From: Paenibacillus kyungheensis
GTDB taxonomy: Bacteria > Bacillota > Bacilli > Paenibacillales > Paenibacillaceae
Length of the DNA: 64,000 nucleotides
Direction of reading: 5' to 3'
NCBI RefSeq assembly: GCF_028606985.1
Contig: NZ_CP117416.1
Span: forward strand, 189,501-253,500
Both the position numbers and the translations under genes were made by a program. Positions 1 to 8,933 of the stretch are shown piece after piece. Position 1 is the first letter of the stretch; each line of letters opens with the position of its first letter. The notes beneath the pieces were generated by a model, which was not told the DNA's origin, ran no database searches, and worked only from the letters and a program-made list of their open reading frames with translations.

Positions 1-158
1 AATCAGTCATTGGTTGTCGTATTACCTGCCAATTCAGTCAATGTACTTGTACTTGATGTACAGTCATAATTCATTGTTATTGATTGCTTATTAATAGTAT
101 GACAGAGCGGGTTAATCATATCCGCTCTGATCTTTATAATGCGGAAGGGGCATAAGTA

Positions 159-2696
159 ATGAATAAAGGTTGGATTCAAAAAGCGACAGCCTTCACATTA
201 ATGATCTCATTAACAATCCCAACATTAGGTTTTGGAGGGGCTTCAACAGTGCGAGCAGAAGAGTATGATCTCAAGCCAGCAGTCACAACGCCTACTTTTT
301 CCAATGTATCGGTACATGATCCATCGATTATCAAAGCAGGTGGAACGTTCTATGTATTTGGTTCGCATATCTCGGCTGCCAAGTCTCCAGATTTAATCAA
401 TTGGACTTCATTTGCAAACGGTTACACCACTCCTGGCAATACATTATACGGCGATCTTTCCAAAAATCTAGCTGGCTCTTTCAAATGGGCAGGCGAAAAT
501 GATGCAGATAGTAAAGGTGGCTTCTCGGTCTGGGCTCCTGATGTGATCTGGAATCCCAAATATGTGAATGCCGATGGAACCAAAGGTGCTTATACGATCT
601 ACTATTGCACATCATCAACGTATATCCGCTCTGCGATCGGAATGGCAGTATCGCAAAAAATAGAAGGCCCTTATACGTATGTTGATACGATGATCTACTC
701 TGGTTTTACCAAAGACAAAGCATTTGATAATAACAGTACTGTTGATAAAAAATGGACAAATACCAATATCCAGACGCTTATTGATCAGAAAAAAGTAACT
801 GGTGAAAATGCAGCATGGTTTAATGCAGATGGAACATATGCCAATCAAACGTATCCAAATGCGATTGATCCGACTATATTTTCAGATACCAAAGGCAAGT
901 TATGGATGACTTATGGTTCATGGTCTGGCGGTATTTTTGTATTAGAAATTGATGCCAAAACAGGCAAACCGATCTACCCGGGCAAAGATGGTAAAACAAA
1001 AGATGGGCGCTTAATTGATCGCTATTTCGGCACCAAAGTAGCAGGTGGTTATGGTCAATCAGGTGAAGGCCCTTATATTCAATACAACAAAGAAAGTGGT
1101 TACTACTATCTGTATATGACCTATGGTGGATTAGCAGCTAATGGGGGATACAATATGCGTGTCTTCCGCGCGACTAAGCCAGATGGCCCTTATCAAGATG
1201 CCAAAGGACAACAAGCAACATGGCCTGCACAAACGTCTAATGTGACGTATGGTAACAAGCTCATCGGTAACTATCTATGGGATAGTAAAGTAGGCGATCC
1301 TGGATATGGAGAAAATCTAGGTTATGTCTCTCCCGGTCATAACTCCGTCTACACCGATAACAAAACAGGACAGACATTCCTTGTATTCCATACTCGCTTC
1401 CCGGCTAGAGGAGAAGAACACGAACTTCGTATTCACCAGATGTATATTAACAAAGACGGTTGGCCTGTTGTATCTCCTTACCGTTATACAGGTGAAAATT
1501 TAACTAAAGTCAGTGAAGATACGATTATAGGCGATTACCAATTTATCGATCATGGTAACGATTCTTCACCAGCGATCAAAAATACCAAATATATTCGTCT
1601 AAACAAAGATCGTACCATCTCTGGTGAGCTTCAAGGCACATGGAGACAAAAAGGAACAGCTGATGCTGTATTAACAATCGAAGGCGTCACCTATACAGGC
1701 GTATTCGTGAAAAATTGGAATCCAGTATCGAAGCAATATACGATGACATTTACAGCATTGTCTACCAACGGAACGATGGGTTGGGGCAGTCGTTTAGCAG
1801 ATGTCTCCGATAAGCAAGTGGTTGCCGATGTGTATGGTGATCTTAGTCTAGGAGATACTTCTAATATGGTCAGTGATGTCGTATTGCCTACAGTGGGTAG
1901 TCGCGGAACATCGATAGTATGGTCAAGCTCTAATCCAGCTGTAGTTGCGAATACAGGCGCAGTCACTCGTCCACAAGCAGGACAGGCACCAGCGAATGTA
2001 ACACTGACAGCTACTATTACTAAGGGTAGCAGTAAGCAGACCAAAGTATTTCAGGTGACAGTACAACCATTTGTAGAAGCTACGTTAACTGCTCAATATA
2101 GCTTTGAGAATAATTTAAAAGATACAACGTCTACATTTGGACAAGGAACAGTGACAGGAGAACGCTTGGATTCAACAGTAGGCACGATTACGTATGGCAC
2201 AGGAGTTCAGGGACAATCTGCTATTTTCGATGGAAAATCAGGTATTCGTTTACCACAAGGATTAATCTCGAACAATTCCTATTCGGTGTCTTTATGGGTG
2301 AAGCCTGATCAATTAACTACCTATTCGCCAGCCTTTTTCGGAGCGAAAGATACCGATCATTGGGTAAGCTTGATCCCGCGTGGTGCAACAGCAGACAATG
2401 CTATGGTCTGGTCTGGAACGGCGTGGTACGACGGAGTGACCGGAGTAACTATTCCAGCGAATCAATGGACACATCTAGCTTTCTCTGTAGATGAAGGTCG
2501 CTTAACGATCTATGTGAATGGAGTACAGAAGTTCAGTGGCGATAACTTCCCGAATATTTTTACAGATAATAATGCTAGCTTCGGACTCGGTGTGAACTAC
2601 TGGGATACCCCGTTCAAAGGACAGATGGATGAACTACGTATTTATAAAGGTAGTCTAACCCCTGCTCAATTATCCGAATTAGCGAAAGGAAAATAA
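159..2696 (+). CDS. Secreted GH43 arabinan endo-1,5-alpha-L-arabinosidase with Ig-like and LamG domains
   Basis: Probably cleaves arabinan outside the cell. A signal peptide covers about residues 1-33. The GH43 five-blade propeller follows (about 45-460), with the N-terminal catalytic Asp in HDPSI (D54), a second Asp in AIDPTIF (D237) and the acid Glu in SGEGPYI (about E303). A short beta domain (about 460-545) follows, then a bacterial Ig-like domain (about 550-640) with the SxxPxVV pattern of atrophied-Ig domains, and a C-terminal LamG/concanavalin-like module (about 645-840) that may bind carbohydrate. Start ATG is 8 bases after GAAGGGG. It is monocistronic with its own terminator. Family assignment is firm; arabinan as substrate is inferred from motifs. 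Confidence 0.9.
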   Translation: MNKGWIQKATAFTLMISLTIPTLGFGGASTVRAEEYDLKPAVTTPTFSNVSVHDPSIIKAGGTFYVFGSHISAAKSPDLINWTSFANGYTTPGNTLYGDLSKNLAGSFKWAGENDADSKGGFSVWAPDVIWNPKYVNADGTKGAYTIYYCTSSTYIRSAIGMAVSQKIEGPYTYVDTMIYSGFTKDKAFDNNSTVDKKWTNTNIQTLIDQKKVTGENAAWFNADGTYANQTYPNAIDPTIFSDTKGKLWMTYGSWSGGIFVLEIDAKTGKPIYPGKDGKTKDGRLIDRYFGTKVAGGYGQSGEGPYIQYNKESGYYYLYMTYGGLAANGGYNMRVFRATKPDGPYQDAKGQQATWPAQTSNVTYGNKLIGNYLWDSKVGDPGYGENLGYVSPGHNSVYTDNKTGQTFLVFHTRFPARGEEHELRIHQMYINKDGWPVVSPYRYTGENLTKVSEDTIIGDYQFIDHGNDSSPAIKNTKYIRLNKDRTISGELQGTWRQKGTADAVLTIEGVTYTGVFVKNWNPVSKQYTMTFTALSTNGTMGWGSRLADVSDKQVVADVYGDLSLGDTSNMVSDVVLPTVGSRGTSIVWSSSNPAVVANTGAVTRPQAGQAPANVTLTATITKGSSKQTKVFQVTVQPFVEATLTAQYSFENNLKDTTSTFGQGTVTGERLDSTVGTITYGTGVQGQSAIFDGKSGIRLPQGLISNNSYSVSLWVKPDQLTTYSPAFFGAKDTDHWVSLIPRGATADNAMVWSGTAWYDGVTGVTIPANQWTHLAFSVDEGRLTIYVNGVQKFSGDNFPNIFTDNNASFGLGVNYWDTPFKGQMDELRIYKGSLTPAQLSELAKGK

Positions 2697-2813
2697 ATCA
2701 CTTAAGATTGCGTCAAAAGTATTGTTCTTTCATGTAAAGAGTGATATATTCATGTACGCAATCGACGAACATGCGCTTGGCAACAAGCCTATTATAGTTA
2801 AGATATCATCCAT

Positions 2814-2850
2814 GCTCTTCAGTTGCTTTCTCATCTGAAGAGCTTTTTTT
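2814..2850 (+). terminator. Rho-independent terminator of the GH43 gene
   Basis: A perfect 9-bp stem GCTCTTCAG/CTGAAGAGC with a 12-base loop is followed directly by seven T. It lies about 115 bases after the GH43 stop codon and ahead of the MATE gene. Confidence 0.85.
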
Positions 2851-2945
2851 ATATTATTTTTTGAAATGATTGTATCAAAAACTTTTGATACACGAACGTC
2901 GGTCTATTGTTACGTATGCCCATTCTAATGTAAAAGAAGTGAACT

Positions 2946-4340
2946 ATGATGCAACCATTTGAACTTAAGTTTAAGCGAAGTCATCGGCTACTGGATAAGT
3001 ACTTTTCAGGCTCAAATATTCATTACCGCCAGATGATTGCGCTGTTTGTACCGATTTTGATCGATCAGATTTTTATTATGGGATTGAACTTAATCAATAC
3101 AGCGATGATCAGTTCAGCAGGAGTCGCCGCTGTCAGTGCAGTCAATATGATCGATTCGATCAATATTTTTCTACTGAGCGTATTTATTGCTGTGGCTACA
3201 GGCGGAACGGTGGTCGTAGCCCAATACAAAGGGCGTGAAGATGAACGAGGAGTTTCCGAAGCGAGTGCAGGGGCGGTATCTTCCGTTTCTTTACTGGCGA
3301 TAGCAGTCGCGTTGTTCGGGATTATTTTTCATGCACCGCTACTTAATATCCTTTTTGGATCGGCTGAAGCAGATGTAATGAATCTTGCGCGAACGTATTT
3401 AATCGGAAGTTGTACTTCTTTTCTAGGCATCGCAATTGTTGAAGCAGTCTGCGGAGCATTGCGCGGGGTAGGGAGTACACGAGCTTCATTGATGTTGTCG
3501 CTGATTATGAATGTGATCTATGTATTATTAAATTTTGTATTTATCAACGGGTTACATATGGGCGTATTCGGAATGACGCTTTCGGTCAATATCGCAAGAT
3601 ATTTGGGTGCGGCTTGTGCGATCTATTATTTGTTCAAAATGGATGTAAACCTCAAAGTTCAATTGCGTGAGATTCTGATTATAAAGTTCTCTATGCTCAA
3701 AAGAGTACTATTTATCGGGATTCCTTTTGCCGCCGAACAAATGTTTTTCAACGGTGGCAAAATTTTAACGCAAATCTTTATCGTTGGGATGGGAACGTAT
3801 GCGATAGCGACCAATGCTATCTGTTCTTCGTTGGCAGGGGTAATGCAGATTCCAGCAAATGCGTTATCACTTACTATTATTACCGTAGTCGGGCAGTGTA
3901 TCGGTAGCGGGCATATCCAAGATGCACGCAAATTTACCAAATCGTTTCTGATGTTATCGTCTCTTTCTTTTGTTGTTATGGGACTGCTGATCTTCCCATT
4001 CTTCAATCCACTGATCTCTATTTTCAACCCGCCGGCAGAGATTGTAGATGATATTTTCTTAGTCTTATTTATCAATACCATTGCTCAAGTGCCATTATGG
4101 GCGATTGCTTTTATCACACCTTCTTCGTTACGGGCAGCAGGTGATTCCAAGTTCACTTCACTGGTATCGATGTTGTCGATGTGGTTATTCCGGGTTGTTC
4201 TTGGATATGTGCTTGGGATTACGCTAGGTTGGGGTATTCTAGGGATCTGGATTGCGATGGATTGTGAATGGGCAGTCCGCGGATTGATCTTTATGAAGCG
4301 ATTCAGGGGTAAAAAATGGCTGCAACATCGAGTCATTTAG
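2946..4340 (+). CDS. MATE-family multidrug/cation efflux transporter
   Basis: A 464-residue integral membrane protein with about 12 hydrophobic helices in two MatE repeats. Typical features are the opening FVPILIDQIFIMGLNLINTAMIS and the repeated GxxxxxAxNA-type segments (for example TYAIATNAICSSLAG near residue 285). The family exports drugs or metabolites using Na+ or H+ gradients; the substrate cannot be read from sequence. Two adjacent ATGs (2946, 2949) follow only a weak AAGAAGTGA ribosome site. A terminator follows the gene, so it is probably transcribed alone. Confidence 0.88.
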   Translation: MMQPFELKFKRSHRLLDKYFSGSNIHYRQMIALFVPILIDQIFIMGLNLINTAMISSAGVAAVSAVNMIDSINIFLLSVFIAVATGGTVVVAQYKGREDERGVSEASAGAVSSVSLLAIAVALFGIIFHAPLLNILFGSAEADVMNLARTYLIGSCTSFLGIAIVEAVCGALRGVGSTRASLMLSLIMNVIYVLLNFVFINGLHMGVFGMTLSVNIARYLGAACAIYYLFKMDVNLKVQLREILIIKFSMLKRVLFIGIPFAAEQMFFNGGKILTQIFIVGMGTYAIATNAICSSLAGVMQIPANALSLTIITVVGQCIGSGHIQDARKFTKSFLMLSSLSFVVMGLLIFPFFNPLISIFNPPAEIVDDIFLVLFINTIAQVPLWAIAFITPSSLRAAGDSKFTSLVSMLSMWLFRVVLGYVLGITLGWGILGIWIAMDCEWAVRGLIFMKRFRGKKWLQHRVI

Positions 4341-4356
4341 CATAATTAGTCAAAGT

Positions 4357-4398
4357 CTTGATTGCGGACGTACACTACCGTAATCAAGGCTTTTTTTC
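4357..4398 (+). terminator. Rho-independent terminator after the MATE gene
   Basis: CTTGATTGCGG pairs with CCGTAATCAAG (one mismatch) around a 10-base loop, and is followed by GC and seven T. Confidence 0.8.
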
Positions 4399-4514
4399 GA
4401 ATAAGGATCTTTCAATAAAAACTACCGAATATATAATCGTATGCTAGACAGCGATCAGATTACGTTTATAATGGGACATGTTCAGAACTTTAGTCAGGAA
4501 AGGATGATCATCCA

Positions 4515-6059
4515 TTGCGAAAATATCAATTATATAGCTTGATCGGTCTAGGCTGTATATTATGTATAAGTTTATTAGTATATAGTGCTCCACCTTCAGC
4601 AGAAGCAGCGACTACTCAATATTATGTGTCCCCTACAGGCAAAGATAGTCAGGCAGGAACGATCACTTCTCCCTGGAAAACGCTCCAACACGCCGCAGAT
4701 ACAGTACCAGCAGGTAGTACTGTGTATATACGCGCAGGAGTGTATAAGCAACAATTAGCGATCACTCGTTCAGGTTCAGCAAGCAAAGGCAATATTACAT
4801 TTACCAATTACCGTTCTGAAAAAGCTATTTTGGACGGCACAGGGCAATCTGTAGATGGACTGCAAGGTATGGTCGATATTCAAGATGCTAGTTATATTAC
4901 GGTCAAAGGATTAGAGATTCGTAATTACACTACCACTCATGTAGATGAAGTTCCTGCAGGCATAAGTGTGCAAGGAGCAGGTAGTCATATTCAAATTACA
5001 GGCAATAAAATTCATGATATCAAAAGTACAGTCTCATTATCAGGTAACAATGCGACAGGTCGAGATGCACATGGTATAGCAGTCTATGGCAACAAGGCGC
5101 CAGAGTCATTGCATGATATTACGATCAATAATAATGAACTGTACAATCTCGTATTAGGTTCTAGCGAATCGTTAGCCATCAATGGAAATGTAGAGAAATT
5201 TACTGTGAGTCATAATCTTTTACATGATAACGATAATATCGGGATCGATGTGATTGGCTATGAAGGAACAGCACCTGATGTCAAATACGATGTCGCTCGT
5301 AAAGGATTAATTAAAGGCAATACGATCTATAATATCTCATCTAATCGCAATCCCTTTTACGGAAAAAAGATACCCAATAACAGCAACTCGGCAGGAGCTA
5401 TCTATATTGATGGAGGGAAAGATACGATTATCGAACAAAATAAAGTCTATAACAACGATATCGGTATCGAAATTGCATCCGAACATAAAGGTAAAGCGAC
5501 AGATAATATTACAGTACGTACCAATATGATCTACTCTAACCGGTTAACAGGTATAGCTATGGGTGGATATGATACCGAGCGAGGGTCTACCACCAACAGT
5601 CATATCATGAACAATACTTTGTATAAAAATGATACGTTAAATCGTGGTAATGGACAGTTATATGTTCAATACGATACCCGTAACAATGTGATCCAAAATA
5701 ATATTATGGTCGCTGGAGCATCGAACGTTCTAATTTACAATGAATACACCAAAAACAGTGGCAATATTATCGACTATAATCTGTACGATGCACCGGATGG
5801 ACGTGCCGAAGCCACATGGATCTGGAAAACTAAAGAGTATACAGGCTTCCCGGACTATCGTAAACGTAGTGGAAATGATGCTCATTCGTTATTTGCCAAT
5901 CCTGTATTTGTTAATCCAGCTCAGCACAATTTCCATCTACAACAAAGTTCACCCGCGATTGATCAAGGAGTTGCCGATCTATCGCTTATCAATACATTAG
6001 ATATTGATGGAGAAATTCGCAAAAAAGGCGCTAAACTCAATATGGGTGCCGATCAATAG
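4515..6059 (+). CDS. Secreted right-handed beta-helix protein, pectate-lyase-like
   Basis: A TTG start follows AGGAAAGG. A signal peptide (about residues 1-32, ending AEA) leads to the DUF1565-type motif YYVSPTGKDSQAGT..SPWKTLQ that opens many extracellular polysaccharide lyases of the PL9 type. The rest is a long parallel beta-helix of NosD/PbH1 repeats rich in the patterns ItGNkIHD, iNNNELYN and VYNNDIGIEIAS. The gene lies next to a secreted arabinanase and a transporter, which suits degradation of plant pectin side chains. The fold is secure; lyase activity and substrate are inferred from family resemblance. Confidence 0.8.
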   Translation: MRKYQLYSLIGLGCILCISLLVYSAPPSAEAATTQYYVSPTGKDSQAGTITSPWKTLQHAADTVPAGSTVYIRAGVYKQQLAITRSGSASKGNITFTNYRSEKAILDGTGQSVDGLQGMVDIQDASYITVKGLEIRNYTTTHVDEVPAGISVQGAGSHIQITGNKIHDIKSTVSLSGNNATGRDAHGIAVYGNKAPESLHDITINNNELYNLVLGSSESLAINGNVEKFTVSHNLLHDNDNIGIDVIGYEGTAPDVKYDVARKGLIKGNTIYNISSNRNPFYGKKIPNNSNSAGAIYIDGGKDTIIEQNKVYNNDIGIEIASEHKGKATDNITVRTNMIYSNRLTGIAMGGYDTERGSTTNSHIMNNTLYKNDTLNRGNGQLYVQYDTRNNVIQNNIMVAGASNVLIYNEYTKNSGNIIDYNLYDAPDGRAEATWIWKTKEYTGFPDYRKRSGNDAHSLFANPVFVNPAQHNFHLQQSSPAIDQGVADLSLINTLDIDGEIRKKGAKLNMGADQ

Positions 6060-6081
6060 AAGGTAATGGCTTGGTGTTATG

Positions 6082-6402
6082 TTAACTGGATAGCAAATAA
6101 CGTATCCCAAGCCCTACAAGTACACCGATGATTACAGTAGGTAAAAAGGAACGTGTAACTTTAATCATCAGTGTAGCAGCCACAGCACCACCTACAATCG
6201 GCAATGAGATTGACGTCGATCCCTGATCAGTTATAACGATCTGATCTACAATAAGCGCCACCATCATCGCAATCGGCACATAGTTAAAATACAAACGCAG
6301 GGTTGGATGCAATATTCGCCCTGCCATCATTTCAACGCCTATTAGACGTGATAGAAAAGTTACTATACATAGAACGAGAATCAAAATCCACTGTTCAGAC
6401 AT
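6082..6402 (-). CDS. azlD: AzlD-type branched-chain amino acid transport protein
   Basis: A 106-residue protein with four hydrophobic helices, matching the small partner of AzlC. AzlCD export branched-chain amino acids and analogues such as 4-azaleucine. The start at 6402 (MSEQWILIL) is preferred to an upstream in-frame ATG because AGGAGG lies correctly ahead of it. Its first bases overlap the end of azlC by 8 bp, so the two are translationally coupled. It reads divergently from the XRE-cupin gene, as azl genes often do from their regulator. Confidence 0.88.
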   Translation of the reverse strand: MSEQWILILVLCIVTFLSRLIGVEMMAGRILHPTLRLYFNYVPIAMMVALIVDQIVITDQGSTSISLPIVGGAVAATLMIKVTRSFLPTVIIGVLVGLGIRYLLSS

Positions 6403-7087
6403 GTTGTTGCCTCCTTGCAATATACATTCCAACGAACGGAGAAATGACACCTGTTATGATTAGATTGAATTCATTAGTAGGCATTATATAATGCAATATA
6501 CTGGCGATACCGAGTGCAGTTACTGCTGTAGCGATGATAGATTTGTCAGTAAGAGAAGGAATAAGTAAAGCTACAAATGTAATCGGAAACGCTAAATCCA
6601 ATCCCCAACGCACCGGATCAATTAAATCCCCGATATATGCACCAATATAAGAAGCAATCACCCATGCGCTATAAAATAATCCTGCTACAACGCCAAAATA
6701 CAACGGATCTGCTCCATACTTCTGATAACGTATATTTCCCAGTACAAATGATTCATCAGAGACGCCAAATGCCAGTAACCAGCGATATTTGCGAGAAGCA
6801 GGGGCTAAATTATCTGCTAATGAAGCTCCATATAACAAATTACGCAAATTGAGCAATACCGCAGTGATTATCATGCCCGGTAATGTAGCACCAGATATAA
6901 CCATAGCTATAATCATCAACTGCACTGAACCTGAAAAGACGAGCACAGACATCATGATAGTACTCCAAAGACTCCAATGTGCCTGAGTAGCAAGCACTCC
7001 GTAAGATAATCCATAAGCGGCTATCGCTAATGCCAGCGGAAAAGCTTCAAGTAAAGCCGTTTTAACCGTATGTGGTTTGGTGAGCAT
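6395..7087 (-). CDS. azlC: AzlC-family branched-chain amino acid exporter
   Basis: A 230-residue membrane protein with the AzlC signatures AFPLALAIAAYGLSYGVLA near the N-terminus and the segment ALLLNLRNLLYGASLA-like (here VLLNLRNLLYGASLAD, about residues 78-93), then FGVSDESFVLG. It forms the large subunit of the AzlCD exporter. AAGGAG stands 8-9 bases before the ATG. The promoter lies in the A+T-rich gap shared with the divergent XRE-cupin regulator, which is therefore the likely controller. Confidence 0.92.
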   Translation of the reverse strand: MLTKPHTVKTALLEAFPLALAIAAYGLSYGVLATQAHWSLWSTIMMSVLVFSGSVQLMIIAMVISGATLPGMIITAVLLNLRNLLYGASLADNLAPASRKYRWLLAFGVSDESFVLGNIRYQKYGADPLYFGVVAGLFYSAWVIASYIGAYIGDLIDPVRWGLDLAFPITFVALLIPSLTDKSIIATAVTALGIASILHYIMPTNEFNLIITGVISPFVGMYIARRQQHV

Positions 7088-7277
7088 CTACGTATTCTCC
7101 TTGTGTTCTATTTTTCTAAAGTATAAAATAATAATTAAATAGTATATTATAATTAACTTTTATCAGATTATAGTATAAAAAGATCATAAAAGTAAAATAA
7201 AATTAACTATTAGTACTTTAAAATATACATTATAAGAAGAATAATAAAGAGAATGCTTGATATAAAAGGAGAATACA

Positions 7278-7847
7278 ATGGATAAAAATACTGGATTTCA
7301 AGCTAAAGAAGAAGAGGTTGGCAAGCAGATTGGTATAAATTTACGACAATTTCGAACAGCAAAAGGCATTACGATAGAAGCATTTGCCAAGCAAATCGGT
7401 GTTAGTAAATTAACTTTGATTAAGATTGAGCAAGGAGAAGCGAATCCTACTTTATCGGTAATCTGGAAAATTGCAGATGGTTTGCATGTTCCTATCGCAT
7501 CCTTGTTATCTGGAGAATCCGATGTGTCTGTTATTCGCAAGCAAGATAGTGTGCAATTAAGAAGTTCTGATGAGGTTTTTGTAGTAGAGCCGTTATTTCG
7601 CTCGAATGGATTTGAGTTGTACCGAGGGTATTTGCAACCGCATAGTTCTTACACTTCCGAAGCCCATCAAGCGGGAGTGACCGAATTGGTCACTGTGATG
7701 TCTGGTCAGCTTACGGTAGAAGTGAATCAAGAACGATATGATCTGGTAGAGGAAGAATGTATTCGTTTCAAAGCCGATCGTCAGCACACGTACATCAATC
7801 CATCTGAACAGAGTACTGTTTTACATTTCGTCATTACGTATCATTAA
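7278..7847 (+). CDS. XRE-family regulator with C-terminal cupin domain
   Basis: An N-terminal helix-turn-helix (about residues 17-72, with GVSKLTLIKIEQGEANPTL) is fused to a cupin sensor domain (about 105-185, ending INPSEQSTVLHFVITYH). This two-domain layout is typical of one-component repressors that sense small metabolites. AAAGGAG precedes the ATG. Divergent position beside azlCD, with about 190 bp of A+T-rich DNA between, suggests that it controls azlCD and itself. The ligand is unknown; a branched-chain amino acid or analogue would be logical. Confidence 0.88.
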   Translation: MDKNTGFQAKEEEVGKQIGINLRQFRTAKGITIEAFAKQIGVSKLTLIKIEQGEANPTLSVIWKIADGLHVPIASLLSGESDVSVIRKQDSVQLRSSDEVFVVEPLFRSNGFELYRGYLQPHSSYTSEAHQAGVTELVTVMSGQLTVEVNQERYDLVEEECIRFKADRQHTYINPSEQSTVLHFVITYH

Positions 7848-7970
7848 GAGGGAAGGTAGCTTTTTAATAAATAACGACACTAGGTATTATCAAAAGTCAT
7901 GTATTCCGTTATATGTGTCACATGATGTTCCAGTGTAGCTCTCAAGCAAGAGCATGAATAGATTGATTAA

Positions 7971-8004
7971 AAAAAGCTGTTGGATCAATTATCCAACAGC
8001 TTTT
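7971..8004. terminator. Bidirectional terminator between the XRE-cupin gene and udk
   Basis: A perfect 14-bp inverted repeat (AAAAGCTGTTGGAT / ATCCAACAGCTTTT) with a 5-base loop has A-runs on one side and T-runs on the other. It can end both convergent transcripts. Confidence 0.85.
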
Positions 8005-8086
8005 ATAGTAACACAGTCGCAGGCTAACATCATAAAAGGTGTGTAGCCTGTTCTTTTTATATTATTCTAATTATAGATGGGTGAAT

Positions 8087-8722
8087 TTACGCTTCGCCCC
8101 ATGCACGATCACCGGTTAAATACTTTTCGGTCAAAATAGAAAGCAGTTGAATACCCACTTCATTTTGTCCGCCTTCAGGAATAATCAGGTCTGCATACTT
8201 TTTGGAAGGTTCAATAAAAGCTTCATGCATCGGTTTGACTGTTGTTAAATACTGCTGGTGAATCGACTGAATACTACGTCCGCGCTCTTCGATATCTCGC
8301 AATACACGACGCAAAATCCGCACATCTGGATCGGTATCGACAAATACTTTGATATCAAGCTCTGCACGCAATTTCTCATCAGATAGTACATGTAGACCTT
8401 CAACGATTGCAATATGATTCGGATGCAATTCAAGCGTCTGATCCACAAAACGTGAATCAGTTGTAAAATCGTATACAGGAGCAAATGCCGCCTGTCCTTG
8501 TTTGAGCAAATATAGATGTTCGATCAGTAGTTCATTATCAAAGGCAAACGGATGATCATAATTAATCAATCGGCGTTCTTCCGCAGTCAATCGGGAGTGC
8601 TCTTTATAATAATTATCCTGAGATATAAAAGTGACTTTGTCTGTGCCAAGACGTTCAATCACTGAACGAGCGACAGTTGTTTTTCCTGATCCGGTTCCCC
8701 CGGCAATACCAATAATCAGCAT
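8087..8722 (-). CDS. udk: Uridine kinase
   Basis: Phosphorylates uridine and cytidine in pyrimidine salvage. The 211-residue product opens with the P-loop GGTGSGKT (residues 8-15) and has the family motifs SQDNYYK, NYDHPFAFD and VEGLHVL, plus the C-terminal DLIIPEGGQNEVGI seen in Firmicute enzymes. The start at 8722 is supported by GGGAGGG upstream; an in-frame ATG 93 bases earlier would add a tail absent from the family. Transcription ends at the shared terminator with the XRE-cupin gene. Confidence 0.95.
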   Translation of the reverse strand: MLIIGIAGGTGSGKTTVARSVIERLGTDKVTFISQDNYYKEHSRLTAEERRLINYDHPFAFDNELLIEHLYLLKQGQAAFAPVYDFTTDSRFVDQTLELHPNHIAIVEGLHVLSDEKLRAELDIKVFVDTDPDVRILRRVLRDIEERGRSIQSIHQQYLTTVKPMHEAFIEPSKKYADLIIPEGGQNEVGIQLLSILTEKYLTGDRAWGEA

Positions 8723-8933
8723 AGTGATTACTTTACCCTCCCTAAATGTTCCCAATACAATTCTAATATTGTAGCATAGCAACCACGTTTTTTCATTATA
8801 TTTAGTAAAGATCAAAAATGTACTGGTATTAAAAATTAATTACATAGTAATATTACATTTTATTTGCTATATTGTTAAATAGTTACTATAAAGTAGTATC
8901 TAGGATTTATAATAGAATAGGAGCTAGATAAAA